Assembly: GCA_016713115.1 (NCBI GenBank)
Contig: JADJPU010000001.1
Span: 2,170,001 to 2,234,000 of the forward strand
DNA from: Cellvibrionales bacterium
Lineage (GTDB): Bacteria; Pseudomonadota; Gammaproteobacteria; Pseudomonadales; UBA7239
Length of the DNA stretch: 64,000 nt
Direction: 5' to 3'
The first letter of the stretch is position 1. Each line of letters starts with the position of its first letter. Positions 7,382 through 17,402 of the stretch are shown piece by piece. The position numbers and the translations under genes were made by a program. The notes below the pieces were generated by a model. It saw nothing but the letters and a program-made list of their open reading frames with translations. It was not told where the DNA came from and searched no databases.

Positions 7382-9025
7382 TTACATATTCGGATAATTC
7401 GGCCCGCCGCCACCTTCCGGCGTGACCCAATTGATGTTTTGCGCGGGGTCTTTGATGTCGCAAGTTTTGCAATGCACGCAGTTTTGCCCGTTGATTTTGA
7501 ATTGCGCTTTGCCATCCAACTCCACCACTTCATACACACCTGCAGGGCAGTAACGCTGCGCGGGTTCGTCGTACAGTGGCAAGTTGCGGCTGATGGGGAT
7601 GGAAGGATCGGTCAAGCGCAAATGGCAGGGCTGATTTTCTTCGTGGTTGGTGTTGGACAAAAACACCGAAGACAGGCGATCAAATGTCAGTGTGTTATCC
7701 GGTTTCGGGTACACAATTTTTGCGCATTCGTTGGCTGGTTTGAGTTGTGCGTAATCTGGTTTTGGATCGCGCATCGTCCACGGCAAATTGCCGTTGAAAA
7801 TATTGATGTCAAAAAACGCGTAAGCGGAGCCGATGATGTTGCCGAATTTGTGTTGCGCAGGGCCGAAGTTGCGCTGCATCCACAATTCTTGATACGCCCA
7901 AGACGCTTCGTAGCTCTTGGTGTATTCCGTGAGTTCTTCGCCGGTTTTACCCGCTGCTAATGCCGCGTTGATGGTTTCTGCGGCAATCATGCCGGATTTC
8001 ATCGCCGTGTGATTGCCTTTGATTTTGGCGAAGTTCAGCGTGCCAGCGTCATCGCCGATCAGAATGCCGCCGGGGAAAGTCATTTTCGGTTGTGATTGCA
8101 GGCCGCCCTTGGTGATAGCGCGTGCGCCGTAGCAAGTGCGCTTGCCGCCTTCGAGATACTGGCGAATCACCGGATGGGTTTTGTAGCGCTGAAATTCTTC
8201 AAACGGGCTGACATGCGGGTTGGAGTAGGAGAGGTCAGTAATCAAACCCACCGCCACTTGGTTGTTTTCCAAGTGATAGAGGAAGCCGCCGCCCGCAGAG
8301 CCGCTTTCAGTCAGCGGCCAACCGGCGCTGTGTACCACTAAACCTTGTTTGTGTTTGTCGACCGGCACTTCCCAAATTTCTTTGATGCCGATGCCGTAGT
8401 GTTGTGCGTCTTTGCCGGCATCCAATTTGAAATTGGCGATCAGTTGCTTGCCGAGGTGACCGCGACAGCCTTCGGCAAACAGAGTGTATTTGCCGTGCAA
8501 TTCCATGCCTGGGGTGTAGCCGTCAGTCGGCTGACCGTTGTGGTCTACGCCCATATCGCCGGTGATGATGCCTTTCACCGAGCCGTTGTCGTGATACAGC
8601 ACTTCAGCGGCAGCGAAGCCGGGGAAGATTTCCACGCCCAGTGCTTCGGCTTGCTCGGCCAGCCAGCGGCACAGACGGCCGAGGCTGATGATGTAGTTGC
8701 CTTCGTTGTGCATGGTTTTTGGCACTGCAAAGCCCGGTACTTTGATGCCCTTGCTGTCGTTCAGCATCATGTAAATATCGTCGCCTGTTACTGCTGTTTC
8801 CAGCGGTGCGCCATCAGCTTTCCAGTTCGGAAACAGCTCGTTCAATGCTCTGGGTTCAAACACCGCGCCAGAGAGAATGTGCGCGCCCACTTCCGAGCCT
8901 TTTTCCACCACCACGACAGACAGCTCTGGGTTCAGTTGACGCAGACGGCAAGCAGCAGACAGACCAGCAGGGCCTGCGCCGACGATCACGACGTCAAATT
9001 CCATGGATTCTCTTTCAACGGTCAT
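7382..9025 (-). CDS. Electron transfer flavoprotein-ubiquinone oxidoreductase (ETF-QO)
   Basis: Inner-membrane-associated FAD and 4Fe-4S enzyme that takes electrons from reduced ETF and passes them to ubiquinone, linking acyl-CoA and amino-acid dehydrogenation to respiration. 547 residues, full length. The FAD dinucleotide fold is at the N-terminus (VVIVGAGPAGLSAACRL), followed by EKGSEVGAHILSGAV; the C-terminal ferredoxin-like domain carries YCPAGVYE and NCVHCKTCDIKDP, supplying the four cluster cysteines. The start could also be the ATG seven codons later (MEFDVVIV). No ETF subunits are present nearby. Confidence 0.96.
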   Translation of the reverse strand: MTVERESMEFDVVIVGAGPAGLSAACRLRQLNPELSVVVVEKGSEVGAHILSGAVFEPRALNELFPNWKADGAPLETAVTGDDIYMMLNDSKGIKVPGFAVPKTMHNEGNYIISLGRLCRWLAEQAEALGVEIFPGFAAAEVLYHDNGSVKGIITGDMGVDHNGQPTDGYTPGMELHGKYTLFAEGCRGHLGKQLIANFKLDAGKDAQHYGIGIKEIWEVPVDKHKQGLVVHSAGWPLTESGSAGGGFLYHLENNQVAVGLITDLSYSNPHVSPFEEFQRYKTHPVIRQYLEGGKRTCYGARAITKGGLQSQPKMTFPGGILIGDDAGTLNFAKIKGNHTAMKSGMIAAETINAALAAGKTGEELTEYTKSYEASWAYQELWMQRNFGPAQHKFGNIIGSAYAFFDINIFNGNLPWTMRDPKPDYAQLKPANECAKIVYPKPDNTLTFDRLSSVFLSNTNHEENQPCHLRLTDPSIPISRNLPLYDEPAQRYCPAGVYEVVELDGKAQFKINGQNCVHCKTCDIKDPAQNINWVTPEGGGGPNYPNM

Positions 9026-9178
9026 TGGATGAACCTCGGGGTGAAATAAAAAAGGGGTTGAGAAAGGACGCTTATTTTAGCGGTATCAGAAGGGTGATAG
9101 AAGTCCCTATAAATTTAGAGCAAGCAGGGTAGAATGAAATCGAGATCTCATTGCAAAGAGCATTACAAGGTGGATTTG

Positions 9179-9562
9179 ATGAAGCGTATTGCATGCAGCC
9201 AGCCGCATTTGGGCAACGGTGCAGACAGTAACGAAATTGAGCACGAGAGTGCGGGTACGGCGCTGGTTGAGAAACAGAAACCGCGCTTGCATAAGCCGCG
9301 TTTGTATCGTGTGGTGATGTTGAATGATGACTACACGCCGATGGAGTTTGTGGTGCAAGTGTTGGAAGTGTTCTTTCACATGAACCGCGAGCAAGCGACG
9401 CGCATTATGTTGAAAGTGCATGTTGAAGGGCGTGCAATTTGTGGCGTGTTTACGCGAGACATTGCGGAAACGAAAGCAGAGCAAATCAATCAATATTCTT
9501 CAGAAAATGAACACCCCTTGTTGTGTCAAATAGAACCCGACAGCAGCAAAGGCGACGAGTAA
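9179..9562 (+). CDS. clpS: ATP-dependent Clp protease adaptor ClpS
   Basis: N-end-rule adaptor that binds proteins with bulky N-terminal residues and hands them to ClpAP. The conserved core is complete: [38 protein letters not shown] and the [16 protein letters not shown] region, which form the N-degron pocket and ClpA contact. ATG at 9179 follows AAGGTGG; an in-frame ATG at 9134 adds an unrelated leader. It lies 37 bases before clpA, the usual order. About 127 residues, slightly longer than E. coli ClpS because of the N-terminal tail. Confidence 0.95.
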   Translation: MKRIACSQPHLGNGADSNEIEHESAGTALVEKQKPRLHKPRLYRVVMLNDDYTPMEFVVQVLEVFFHMNREQATRIMLKVHVEGRAICGVFTRDIAETKAEQINQYSSENEHPLLCQIEPDSSKGDE

Positions 9563-9599
9563 GCAATAGTGACCAATAACCAGCGATGAGGCCATCATC

Positions 9600-11875
9600 A
9601 TGTTAAGCAAAGATCTCGAAGTCACACTGAATCGCGCTTACAAGGATGCTCGAGCGAAACGCCACGAGTTTATGACCGTGGAGCACTTGTTGTTGGCCTT
9701 GTTAGATAACGAAGCGGCCACCGCTGTGCTGCGCGCCTGCTCTGCTGATTTCATCAAACTGCGCAAACATTTGGTGGATTTTATTAACAGCACCACGCCG
9801 CTGTTAGTGGAAGGCGAAGCCGAGCGCGAAACACAACCCACACTCGGTTTTCAGCGCGTATTGCAGCGCGCGGTGTTTCATGTGCAGTCGTCCGGCAAAA
9901 CCGAAGTCACAGGCGCTAATGTGTTGGTGGCGATTTTTAGCGAGCAGGAAAGCCAAGCGGTTTATTATTTACGCGAGCAGGGCATTGCGCGCATTGATGT
10001 GGTGAATTTTGTCACGCACGGCATTTCCAAAACCAGCAATGGTGATGAACCTTCATCTGAAAACCGCGAGCAAGATTCAGACGCAGAAGTGCGCTCTGGC
10101 GATGAAGGTACAGGCAATAATCCATTGGAATCTTACGCCACTAATTTGAATGCGCTGGCAAAAGAGGGGCGCATTGATCCGCTGGTGGGTCGTTTGCAAG
10201 AAGTGGAGCGCGTTTCGCAAATTCTCATCCGCCGCCGCAAAAACAACCCGCTGCTGGTGGGTGAGTCTGGCGTAGGCAAAACGGCCATCGCAGAAGGTTT
10301 GGCGCGTTTGATTGTGGATGGTGAAGTGCCGGAAGTGTTAGCGGGCTGCACGGTGTATTCGCTGGATTTAGGCTCGTTATTGGCGGGAACCAAATACCGT
10401 GGTGATTTTGAAAAACGCTTCAAATCGCTGTTGGCGGAATTGAAAAAACGCGAAGGCGCGATTTTATTTATCGATGAAATCCACACTATTATCGGTGCGG
10501 GCGCTGCCTCCGGCGGTGTGATGGATGCTTCCAACTTGTTAAAACCGCTGCTCACTTCCGGTGATTTGCGCTGCATCGGCTCCACTACCTTTCAGGAGTA
10601 TCGCGGTATTTTTGATAAAGACCGCGCCCTGTCGCGTCGCTTTCAAAAAGTGGATGTGGGCGAGCCTTCCGTTGAAGACACTTACCACATTTTGCGCGGC
10701 TTAAAACCCGCGTTTGAGAAACACCACAACTTGCGTTACACCGATGCAGCCTTGAAAGCGGCTGCCGAAATGGCGGAGCGTTATATCAATGATCGCTTCT
10801 TGCCTGATAAAGCGATTGATGTGATTGACGAGGCGGGCGCGTATCAACAACTGCAACCGATTTCCAAACGCAAACGCCAGATTGGTGTGCATGACATTGA
10901 AGCCGTGGTGGCAAAAATTGCGCGCATCCCACCGAAACAAGTGTCTTCATCTGATAAAGAATTGCTGCGTGATTTGGATAAAAATTTAAAAATGGTGGTG
11001 TTTGGGCAAGATGAAGCTATCGACACCTTGGCCACGGCGATTAAATTGTCGCGCGCCGGTTTGGGTGCGCCGGGTAAACCTATCGGTTCATTTTTGTTTG
11101 CAGGGCCTACGGGTGTGGGCAAAACCGAAGTCACGCGCCAGCTCGCACAGTTGATGGGTATGGAGCTGATTCGTTTTGATATGTCGGAATATTTGGAATC
11201 CCACACTGTTTCGCGTTTGATCGGCGCGCCTCCCGGTTATGTGGGTTTTGATCAAGGCGGTTTGTTGACGGAAGCGGTGACTAAACATCCGCACAGCGTG
11301 GTGTTGCTGGATGAAATTGAAAAAGCGCATCCCGATGTCTATAACTTGTTATTGCAAGTGATGGATCACGGCACACTCACCGACAACAACGGTCGCAAAG
11401 CCGATTTTCGCAATGTGATTTTAGTGATGACCACCAATGCTGGTGCGCGTGAAGTGAGTCGTGGCAGCATCGGCTTTACGCAACAAGATCACAGCAGCGA
11501 TGCCGGTGAAGCCTTGAAGCGCGTGTTTACGCCGGAGTTTCGCAACCGCTTGGATGCCATCGTGCAATTCGCGCCCTTGGAAAAACCACCATCAAAACCG
11601 TGGTGGATAAATTCTTGGTGGAATTGCAGGCGCAGTTGGATGATAAAAAAGTCATGCTGGAGGTGGATGACGCCGCGCGCGATTGGCTGGCCGACAACGG
11701 TTACGACAAAGCCATGGGCGCACGCCCAATGGCGCTGCTGATTAAAGATAAGTTGCGCAAACCACTGGCAGAGGCGGTGTTGTTTGGTGAGCTGTCGAAG
11801 TCGGGCGGGCGTGTGGAAGTCACCGTGGAAAACGGCGAAGTGGTGCTGCATATCGAGGAGCTGACTCCGGCCTGA
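9600..11875 (+). CDS. clpA: ATP-dependent Clp protease ATP-binding subunit ClpA (frameshifted near the 3' end)
   Basis: Hsp100 unfoldase that feeds substrates, including those from ClpS, into ClpP. N-domain repeats (MLSKDLEVTLNRAY), AAA1 with GESGVGKTAIAEG, and AAA2 with GPTGVGKTEVTRQ and LLDEIEKAHPDVYN are all present. The frame breaks at an A5 run (11581-11585): after NRLDAIVQFAPLEK the current frame ends at 11741, while the true C-terminus (VDKFLVELQAQLDD to EELTPA) continues one frame away and ends at 11875. One extra A restores LEKTTIKTVVDKFL. With that the protein is about 758 residues, full length. A sequencing error is more likely than decay. Confidence 0.93.
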
Positions 11876-11916
11876 TATTGATATTGGGAAAGAGCGCCTA
11901 TCTGGAATAGCTACGC

Positions 11917-11974
11917 TTGATAAAAATACTTTACAAAATTAATAAAAGTAGTATTATTGACAAGTATTTTTATC
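11917..11974 (+). promoter_or_regulatory. hipBA promoter with inverted-repeat operator
   Basis: A sigma70-like promoter TTGATA (11917-11922), 17-base spacer, TAATAA (11940-11945). Overlaid on it is an exact 13-base inverted repeat: GATAAAAATACTT at 11919-11931 and AAGTATTTTTATC at 11962-11974, centres 43 bases apart. One arm overlaps the -35, the other lies just past the predicted start of transcription. Arrangement and spacing suit cooperative binding by HipB dimers that blocks polymerase. Confidence 0.75.
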
Positions 11975-11986
11975 ATATTGACGGGT

Positions 11987-12226
11987 ATGGACTTTCAATC
12001 ACTCGGGCAGCAAATCAAACATCTGCGCAGTGAGCGCGGCATGTCTCAACAGACGCTGGCAGATCAAGCCGGTATTTCTCGTGTCACCTTAGCGGCGCTG
12101 GAAGCTGGACGCGGCGGGGATGTAGGAGTGCGCAAGGTGATGAGCGTGCTCAATTTGTTGGGGTACGAACTGGCGGTGAGAGCAAAGTCACCTTTTCCTA
12201 CTTTTGAGGAATTGCGTGATGGCTAA
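11987..12226 (+). CDS. hipB: HipB-like XRE antitoxin/repressor
   Basis: 79-residue helix-turn-helix protein. The HTH runs from LGQQIKHLRSERGMSQQTLA through AGISRVTLAALEAG; the rest contacts DNA or the toxin. ATG at 11987 is chosen over the frame's earlier start at 11957, which would lie inside the operator and has no family similarity. It overlaps hipA by 8 bases, so the two are translationally coupled. Expected to bind the inverted repeat upstream and to hold HipA inactive. Confidence 0.88.
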   Translation: MDFQSLGQQIKHLRSERGMSQQTLADQAGISRVTLAALEAGRGGDVGVRKVMSVLNLLGYELAVRAKSPFPTFEELRDG

Positions 12227-13379
12227 TGCGTTGAATGTTTTTGTGCAAAACCAGCCAGTGGGCGAGCTGTTTTTGGAAGGCGGCAAGACGGTTTTTCGTT
12301 ACCACAGTGGCGTCAACACCGAGCAGTTTGTGTCGCTTACCATGCCGGTGCGTGGGCGTGATTATGTACACGATCGCCTGTTCCCGTTATTTGAAATGCA
12401 TTTGCCGGAAGGGTATTTACTATCATTCATCAAACGGCATTTTAGTAAATTGGTCACCACGGATGATTTCGGATTGCTAAAACTGCTGGCGCCCAGTGTG
12501 GAAGGGCGTTTGAGTTATGCATCAAGTCTGCCGTCTTTCGATATGTTGCCACTGGACGAGCTGTTACAAGCAACGGGAGAAAAACCTTTATTTGACGAGT
12601 TGGTAGCGCGTTTTGCTTTGCGCTCGCCTTTAAGTGGTGTGCAGCCCAAGGTGCTTGCGCATTTGCAGGATAAAGCAAGCTTGCAATTAGGCAGTTACAT
12701 CGTAAAAGCATGGGGTGCTGATTACCCGCAACTGGCGTTGAACGAATACTGGTGTATGCGCGTGTTGCAAGCAGCCAAGATCCCAGTGCCTGAGTTTTAT
12801 TTGAGTAACGATGCTGCATTGTTTGTGATGAAGCGCTTTGATTTAGCAGCAGATGGCTGCGCATTGGGCTTTGAGGATATGTGTGTGTTGCAAGCGCGCC
12901 AGCGCGATGACAAATATGTGGGCAGCTATGAACAAGTGGCAAAAACCATCAAAACATTTGTTGCGCCTGCTAGAAAAGCTGCTGCCTTAGCTCAGTTTTT
13001 TAAGATGATGGTGTTGAATCAGTTACTGCAGAACGGCGATGCGCATCTTAAAAATTTTGGTTTGGTGTATGAAGGTATTGATAGTGTGCGTCTCGCACCA
13101 GCTTACGATGTGGTGAGTACAACTGCCTATCTACAAAACGATCTTTCGGCGCTGACCATGATGGGTAGTCGCAAATGGTGGGCGCGCAAGCATCTGCTGC
13201 AATTTGGTACGAGTGCTTGTGATCTTACGCTGCGAGAGGCGAGCGCTTTATACGACGATTGTTTACAAGCTATTGCGCAGATAGAAAGTGAGGTAAACGC
13301 TGCATGCCTCAGCGCAAGCAACGCAGACGCTAGGCATGTGCTAGAACATTTGCTGAGCTTAATGAAGAAAGCTATCTAA
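12219..13379 (+). CDS. hipA: HipA-family Ser/Thr kinase toxin
   Basis: Type II toxin kinase; characterised HipA proteins phosphorylate aminoacyl-tRNA synthetases and induce growth arrest. 386 residues from ATG 12219. The N-terminal HipA domain (LNVFVQNQPVGELFLEG) is followed by the phosphate-binding SGVQPKVLAHL segment, the VKAWG lysine region, the catalytic NGDAHLKNFG motif and the metal-site APAYDVV motif. All kinase motifs look intact. The module sits between clpA and infA, genes that are adjacent in relatives, so it was probably inserted there. Substrate not predictable from sequence. Confidence 0.92.
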   Translation: MANALNVFVQNQPVGELFLEGGKTVFRYHSGVNTEQFVSLTMPVRGRDYVHDRLFPLFEMHLPEGYLLSFIKRHFSKLVTTDDFGLLKLLAPSVEGRLSYASSLPSFDMLPLDELLQATGEKPLFDELVARFALRSPLSGVQPKVLAHLQDKASLQLGSYIVKAWGADYPQLALNEYWCMRVLQAAKIPVPEFYLSNDAALFVMKRFDLAADGCALGFEDMCVLQARQRDDKYVGSYEQVAKTIKTFVAPARKAAALAQFFKMMVLNQLLQNGDAHLKNFGLVYEGIDSVRLAPAYDVVSTTAYLQNDLSALTMMGSRKWWARKHLLQFGTSACDLTLREASALYDDCLQAIAQIESEVNAACLSASNADARHVLEHLLSLMKKAI

Positions 13380-13392
13380 AAAGCAGGGCGAT

Positions 13393-13427
13393 AGCTTGAA
13401 GTGTCAAGCTGAGGAGGTGTTCCTCAG
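13393..13427. terminator. Two tandem hairpins between convergent hipA and infA
   Basis: AGCTTGA-AGTG-TCAAGCT (13393-13410) and CTGAGGA-GGTGT-TCCTCAG (13409-13427) are adjacent 7-bp stems in the 45-base gap between the convergent stops; the second overlaps the infA stop. Neither has a long T-run, so they are only possible bidirectional terminators. Confidence 0.45.
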
Positions 13428-13642
13428 CGCGCGCGATAAGTGATGCGGCCTTTGCTCAAGTCGTAAGGCGTGATTTCGACTTTGACTTTATCGCCCGTCA
13501 GAATGCGAATGTAGTTCTTGCGCATTTTGCCGGAAATATGTGCCATCACGGTGTGGCCATTTTCCAGCTTCACTTTGAAAGTTGTATTGGGAAGGGTGTC
13601 GACCACCTCGCCTTCAAACTCAATACAGTCTTCTTTCGACAT
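13424..13642 (-). CDS. infA: Translation initiation factor IF-1
   Basis: Essential 72-residue OB-fold protein that occupies the ribosomal A site during initiation. Length and sequence are standard: [19 protein letters not shown], the [21 protein letters not shown] strand-loop, [12 protein letters not shown] and the C-terminal [10 protein letters not shown]. Divergent from the tRNA-Leu/tig transcript. In related genomes infA adjoins clpA; here hipBA lies between. Confidence 0.98.
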   Translation of the reverse strand: MSKEDCIEFEGEVVDTLPNTTFKVKLENGHTVMAHISGKMRKNYIRILTGDKVKVEITPYDLSKGRITYRAR

Positions 13643-13745
13643 CTATAAACCTCATGGCTATTCACCGAATAACTCGCGGGCAGGGTGCCCAACGCAGCGG
13701 GCGGCATTTTGCCGTATGTATCGTGCTAAATCAAAGGAGGGATGG

Positions 13746-13759
13746 CATAATGCGCGCCC
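13746..13759 (+). promoter_or_regulatory. Candidate promoter of tRNA-Leu with GC-rich discriminator
   Basis: CATAAT at 13746-13751 is followed at once by GCGCGCCCC, the type of GC-rich discriminator found at stringently controlled stable-RNA promoters. No good -35 element stands at the expected distance, so this remains tentative. Confidence 0.45.
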
Positions 13760-13765
13760 CTTTCT

Positions 13766-13850
13766 GCGAAAGTGGCGAAATTGGTAGACGCACTGGATTT
13801 AGGTTCCAGCGGGGCAACCCGTGAGAGTTCGAGTCTCTCCTTTCGCACCA
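13766..13850 (+). tRNA. tRNA-Leu (anticodon UAG)
   Basis: 85-base tRNA with a 7-bp acceptor stem GCGAAAG / CTTTCGC, discriminator A and encoded CCA. The anticodon arm CTGGA-TTTAGGT-TCCAG gives anticodon UAG, reading CUN leucine codons. The long variable arm (GCGGGGCAACCCGT) is the class II shape expected for leucine, and GTTCGAGTC forms the T-loop. It lies 43 bases upstream of tig, as in pseudomonads. Confidence 0.97.
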
Positions 13851-13893
13851 ACCCCTTTTTAAAATAATCCTTGAACAATGAGGTTGATAGATC

Positions 13894-15219
13894 ATGCAAG
13901 TGTCGGTTGAAACCGTATCCATTTTAGAGCGCCGTATGACGGTGGGTTTGCCTGCCGTAAAAATTGATGCTGAGGTGGACAAGCGTCTGCAAAGCGCGGC
14001 AGGCAATGTGCGTTTGGATGGCTTTCGTCGCGGCAAAGTGCCTATGAAAGTGGTGCGTCAGCGTTTTGGTTTGGGCGTGCGCCAAGAAGTATTGGGCGAA
14101 ATGATCAACAAAGCCTATTTTGAAGCGGTGCAGCAAGAGAAGTTACAGCCTGCTGGTATGCCTTCTATTGAGGCCAAAGGCGAAGATGAAGCAGGCAAAG
14201 ACTTTGAATTCGTGGCTACTTTTGAAATTTTCCCAGAAATCACCCTTGGCGACATGGGTAAAGTTTCTTTGGTGCGTTTGGAGGGATCTGTTTCAGATGC
14301 CGACCTAGATAAAACCATCGACTCTCTGCGTCAGCAGCAGGCCCGCTTTGAAGTGGTAGAGCGCGCTGCGCAAAAAGACGATCAAGTAGTTATCGACTTT
14401 GAAGGCTTCAAAGGCGGCGAGCCATTTGCCGGTGGCAAGGGCGAGAACACACCGCTGACACTGGGTTCTGGCCAGATGATCCCCGGCTTTGAAGACGGCA
14501 TCGTCGGCATGAAAGCCGGTGAGGAAAAAACATTGGCGCTGGCCTTCCCTGATGACTATCACAGCGAAGAGCTGAAAGGTCAGGCGGTGGAATTCAAGAT
14601 CAAAGTGCAAAAAGTGTCTGAGAAGAAGCTGCCAGAGCTGAATGACGAGTTCTTCAAGCATTTTGGTGTAGAAGAAGGTGGCCTAGAAGCCTTCCGCGCG
14701 GAAGTGACCAAGAACATGGCGCGTGAAATGAAGAATGCCGCACTGAATAAACTCAAAACCAATGTGGTGGATGAACTTCTGAAATTACATGAGGTTTCAG
14801 TCCCTAAGGCATTGATTCGTAATGAAGTTAATGCCATGAGAAACCAAATGTTGCAGCAGTTTGGCGAAATGGCCAAGCAAATTGATGCCGCTTCTATCTT
14901 CCCCGACGATATGTTTGCCGAGCAGGCGAAAAAGCGTGTCACCACCGGTTTGATTTTTGCTGAAATCATCCGTCAACACGACATCAAGCCTGACCAAGCC
15001 CGTGTGCGCAGCAAAGTGGAAGAGCTGGCCGAAGGCTATCGCGAGCCAAAAGAAGTGATCGAGCATTACATGGCGAACAAACAATTGTTGTCTGGCATCG
15101 AAAACATGGTGTTAGAAGATTTGGTGGTCGAGCTGGTATTGGGTAAAGCGGCGGTAGAAGATCGCAAAGTGAGCTATCAAGAAGTGGTTAGTAAAGCAGA
15201 AGAATCTGACGGCGAGTGA
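13894..15219 (+). CDS. tig: Trigger factor (ribosome-associated chaperone and prolyl isomerase)
   Basis: Binds the ribosome exit tunnel and folds nascent chains. The N-terminal ribosome-binding domain carries the signature GFRRGKVPMKV; the FKBP-type isomerase domain is at about residues 160-245 (VVIDFEGFKGGEPF, GSGQMIPGFEDGIVGMKAGE), then the C-terminal helical arms. 441 residues, close to E. coli (432). First protein gene of the tig-clpP-clpX-lon-hupB-ppiD block. Confidence 0.97.
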   Translation: MQVSVETVSILERRMTVGLPAVKIDAEVDKRLQSAAGNVRLDGFRRGKVPMKVVRQRFGLGVRQEVLGEMINKAYFEAVQQEKLQPAGMPSIEAKGEDEAGKDFEFVATFEIFPEITLGDMGKVSLVRLEGSVSDADLDKTIDSLRQQQARFEVVERAAQKDDQVVIDFEGFKGGEPFAGGKGENTPLTLGSGQMIPGFEDGIVGMKAGEEKTLALAFPDDYHSEELKGQAVEFKIKVQKVSEKKLPELNDEFFKHFGVEEGGLEAFRAEVTKNMAREMKNAALNKLKTNVVDELLKLHEVSVPKALIRNEVNAMRNQMLQQFGEMAKQIDAASIFPDDMFAEQAKKRVTTGLIFAEIIRQHDIKPDQARVRSKVEELAEGYREPKEVIEHYMANKQLLSGIENMVLEDLVVELVLGKAAVEDRKVSYQEVVSKAEESDGE

Positions 15220-15279
15220 TGAGTTCACCGACGGACAAAGCTACACTGCGATGAGTATTGAGACACAGGAAAAGACACG

Positions 15280-15912
15280 ATGAACGACAGGATTATTCAA
15301 TCTCCACAAAATGTTGGCTTGATCCCGATGGTGATCGAACAGACCGCTCGCGGTGAGCGGTCTTTCGATATCTACTCGCGTTTGCTGAAAGAGCGCGTCA
15401 TTTTCTTGGTCGGTCCGGTGGAAGATTACATGGCCAACTTGGTAGTGGCACAGTTGTTGTTTTTGGAAGCAGAAAATCCAGATAAAGACATTCATCTGTA
15501 TATCAACTCGCCAGGTGGTTCCGTGACAGCGGGTATGTCGATCTACGACACCATGCAGTTCATCAAACCGGATGTCAGCACCATGTGTATCGGTCAGGCC
15601 TGCAGCATGGGTGCGTTCTTGTTGGCGGGTGGCGCCAAAGGCAAGCGTTACTGCCTGCCGAATGCGCGGACCATGATTCACCAACCTAGCGGCGGTGCGC
15701 AGGGTCAAGCGACTGATATCCTTATTCATGCTGAGGAAATTATCAAAATTCGCCATCGCCTCAACGAAATCATGGCAGCGCACACCGGTCAGCCGGTGGA
15801 AACCATTGCACGAGAAACCGAGCGCGATAACTTTATGAGCGCAGAGCAGTCGAAAGCATTTGGATTGATTGACGAAGTGCTGGATCGTCGGGTGTTGACT
15901 GTCGTTAAGTAA
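15280..15912 (+). CDS. clpP: ATP-dependent Clp protease proteolytic subunit ClpP
   Basis: Serine peptidase that forms the tetradecameric chamber used by ClpX and ClpA. 210 residues. Catalytic Ser is residue 109 in [14 protein letters not shown] and His is residue 134 in [13 protein letters not shown]; the third residue lies in the [20 protein letters not shown] region. The N-terminal [20 protein letters not shown] is the conserved axial loop and processing region. It lies 60 bases after tig and 81 before clpX. Confidence 0.98.
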   Translation: MNDRIIQSPQNVGLIPMVIEQTARGERSFDIYSRLLKERVIFLVGPVEDYMANLVVAQLLFLEAENPDKDIHLYINSPGGSVTAGMSIYDTMQFIKPDVSTMCIGQACSMGAFLLAGGAKGKRYCLPNARTMIHQPSGGAQGQATDILIHAEEIIKIRHRLNEIMAAHTGQPVETIARETERDNFMSAEQSKAFGLIDEVLDRRVLTVVK

Positions 15913-15993
15913 GAAGAGGTGCTGCCAAATAATGGCAGCGCTGCTATCATTCAAATGATGTGTAATTGAAGAAAAGCGTGCTGGAGAGTTGAT

Positions 15994-17277
15994 ATGGCCA
16001 AAAGTGGCGACGACGGCAAACTGCTGTATTGCTCGTTCTGTGGCAAAAGCCAACACGAGGTAAAAAAGCTGATTGCAGGTCCTTCCGTATTCATCTGTGA
16101 TGAATGTGTGGATTTGTGCAACGACATCATTCGTGAAGAGATCCAAGAAAGCGCGGCAGAAACTGGCAGTGAAAAACTGCCTACGCCTTTGGAAATCAAA
16201 GAAACGCTGGATCAATATGTCATTGGTCAGCAAAAAGCGAAAAAAATTCTCGCCGTAGCGGTGTACAACCACTACAAACGCTTGCGTGCGGGCGGTAATA
16301 AGAAAGAAGGCGATGTCGAGCTGGGCAAGAGCAACATCCTGATGGTTGGGCCTACCGGCAGTGGTAAAACTCTGCTGGCGGAAACACTGGCGCGTTTGCT
16401 GGATGTGCCGTTCACTATCGCGGATGCCACCACACTGACCGAAGCGGGCTATGTCGGTGAAGATGTCGAAAATATCATCCAGAAGTTGTTGCAGAAGTGC
16501 GATTACGATGTGGAAAAAGCACAGATCGGTATCGTGTATATCGACGAGATCGACAAAATTTCGCGCAAGTCAGATAACCCTTCCATAACCCGCGATGTGT
16601 CCGGCGAGGGCGTACAGCAGGCGCTGTTGAAACTGATCGAGGGCACTGTAGCTTCTGTGCCGCCGCAGGGTGGACGCAAGCATCCGCAGCAAGAATTCTT
16701 ACAGGTGGATACGCGCAACATCCTGTTTATTTGCGGCGGTGCGTTTGCCGGTTTGGACAAAGTAATTCGCGATCGCTTTGAGAAAGGCGGCATTGGTTTC
16801 AGCGCAGAAATCAAAAGTAAAGACAGCAGCAAGAATGTTGGCGAATCTCTGCGCGAGTTGGAGCCAGAAGATTTGGTGCGCTATGGCTTGATTCCAGAGT
16901 TCGTCGGTCGTTTGCCAATTATCGCCACACTGGAGGAGTTGGATGAAGAAGCGCTGATCAGCATCCTGACTGAGCCGCGTAATTCATTAACAAAACAGTA
17001 TGCGCGCTTGTTTGAGATGGAGAATGTCGAAATCGACTTCCGTGAAGATGCTCTGCGTGCCGTTGCCAAGAAAGCCATGGAGCGCAAGACGGGCGCTCGT
17101 GGCCTGCGTTCCATCCTTGAAAATGTGTTGTTAGACACCATGTACAAACTGCCGTCTGAGAAAGATGTTTGCAAAGTGGTAATTGATGAGCCGGTGATTC
17201 GCGGTGATTCAGAGCCGCTGCTGGTGTATCAATCTGTTGAGCCGCCGAAGCTGAGCAAAGCAGCATCAGATGAATAA
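15994..17277 (+). CDS. clpX: ATP-dependent Clp protease ATP-binding subunit ClpX
   Basis: AAA+ unfoldase partner of ClpP, 427 residues. The N-terminal zinc domain has four cysteines in CSFCGK and [11 protein letters not shown]+ motifs: Walker [13 protein letters not shown], Walker [13 protein letters not shown], the pore-loop region near [10 protein letters not shown] and sensor II in GARGLRSI. A strong terminator follows at 17301-17328, so lon has its own transcription unit. Confidence 0.98.
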   Translation: MAKSGDDGKLLYCSFCGKSQHEVKKLIAGPSVFICDECVDLCNDIIREEIQESAAETGSEKLPTPLEIKETLDQYVIGQQKAKKILAVAVYNHYKRLRAGGNKKEGDVELGKSNILMVGPTGSGKTLLAETLARLLDVPFTIADATTLTEAGYVGEDVENIIQKLLQKCDYDVEKAQIGIVYIDEIDKISRKSDNPSITRDVSGEGVQQALLKLIEGTVASVPPQGGRKHPQQEFLQVDTRNILFICGGAFAGLDKVIRDRFEKGGIGFSAEIKSKDSSKNVGESLRELEPEDLVRYGLIPEFVGRLPIIATLEELDEEALISILTEPRNSLTKQYARLFEMENVEIDFREDALRAVAKKAMERKTGARGLRSILENVLLDTMYKLPSEKDVCKVVIDEPVIRGDSEPLLVYQSVEPPKLSKAASDE

Positions 17278-17300
17278 TCACAACGCGTTGTGATGAAAAA

Positions 17301-17328
17301 AGGGCGGCCAATTGGTCGCCTTTTTTTT
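17301..17328 (+). terminator. Rho-independent terminator after clpX
   Basis: GGCGGCCA-AT-TGGTCGCC stem (one G-T pair) followed by eight T residues, 24 bases after the clpX stop. Confidence 0.9.
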
Positions 17329-17402
17329 GGTTTTTTTCTTGGTTTGTGGGCTAGACTGTACGGAGCGTTCTCTTAAATTACTGTGTTGCTTTGGAGGAAT
17401 AA

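Noticed and set aside
11600..11875. Separate 91-residue gene after clpA
   Set aside because: It is the ClpA C-terminus in a shifted frame; one base joins it to the upstream part.
13883..13900. tig start at an upstream codon near the tRNA
   Set aside because: The ATG at 13894 gives the conserved MQVSVETV start; nothing upstream is similar to the family.
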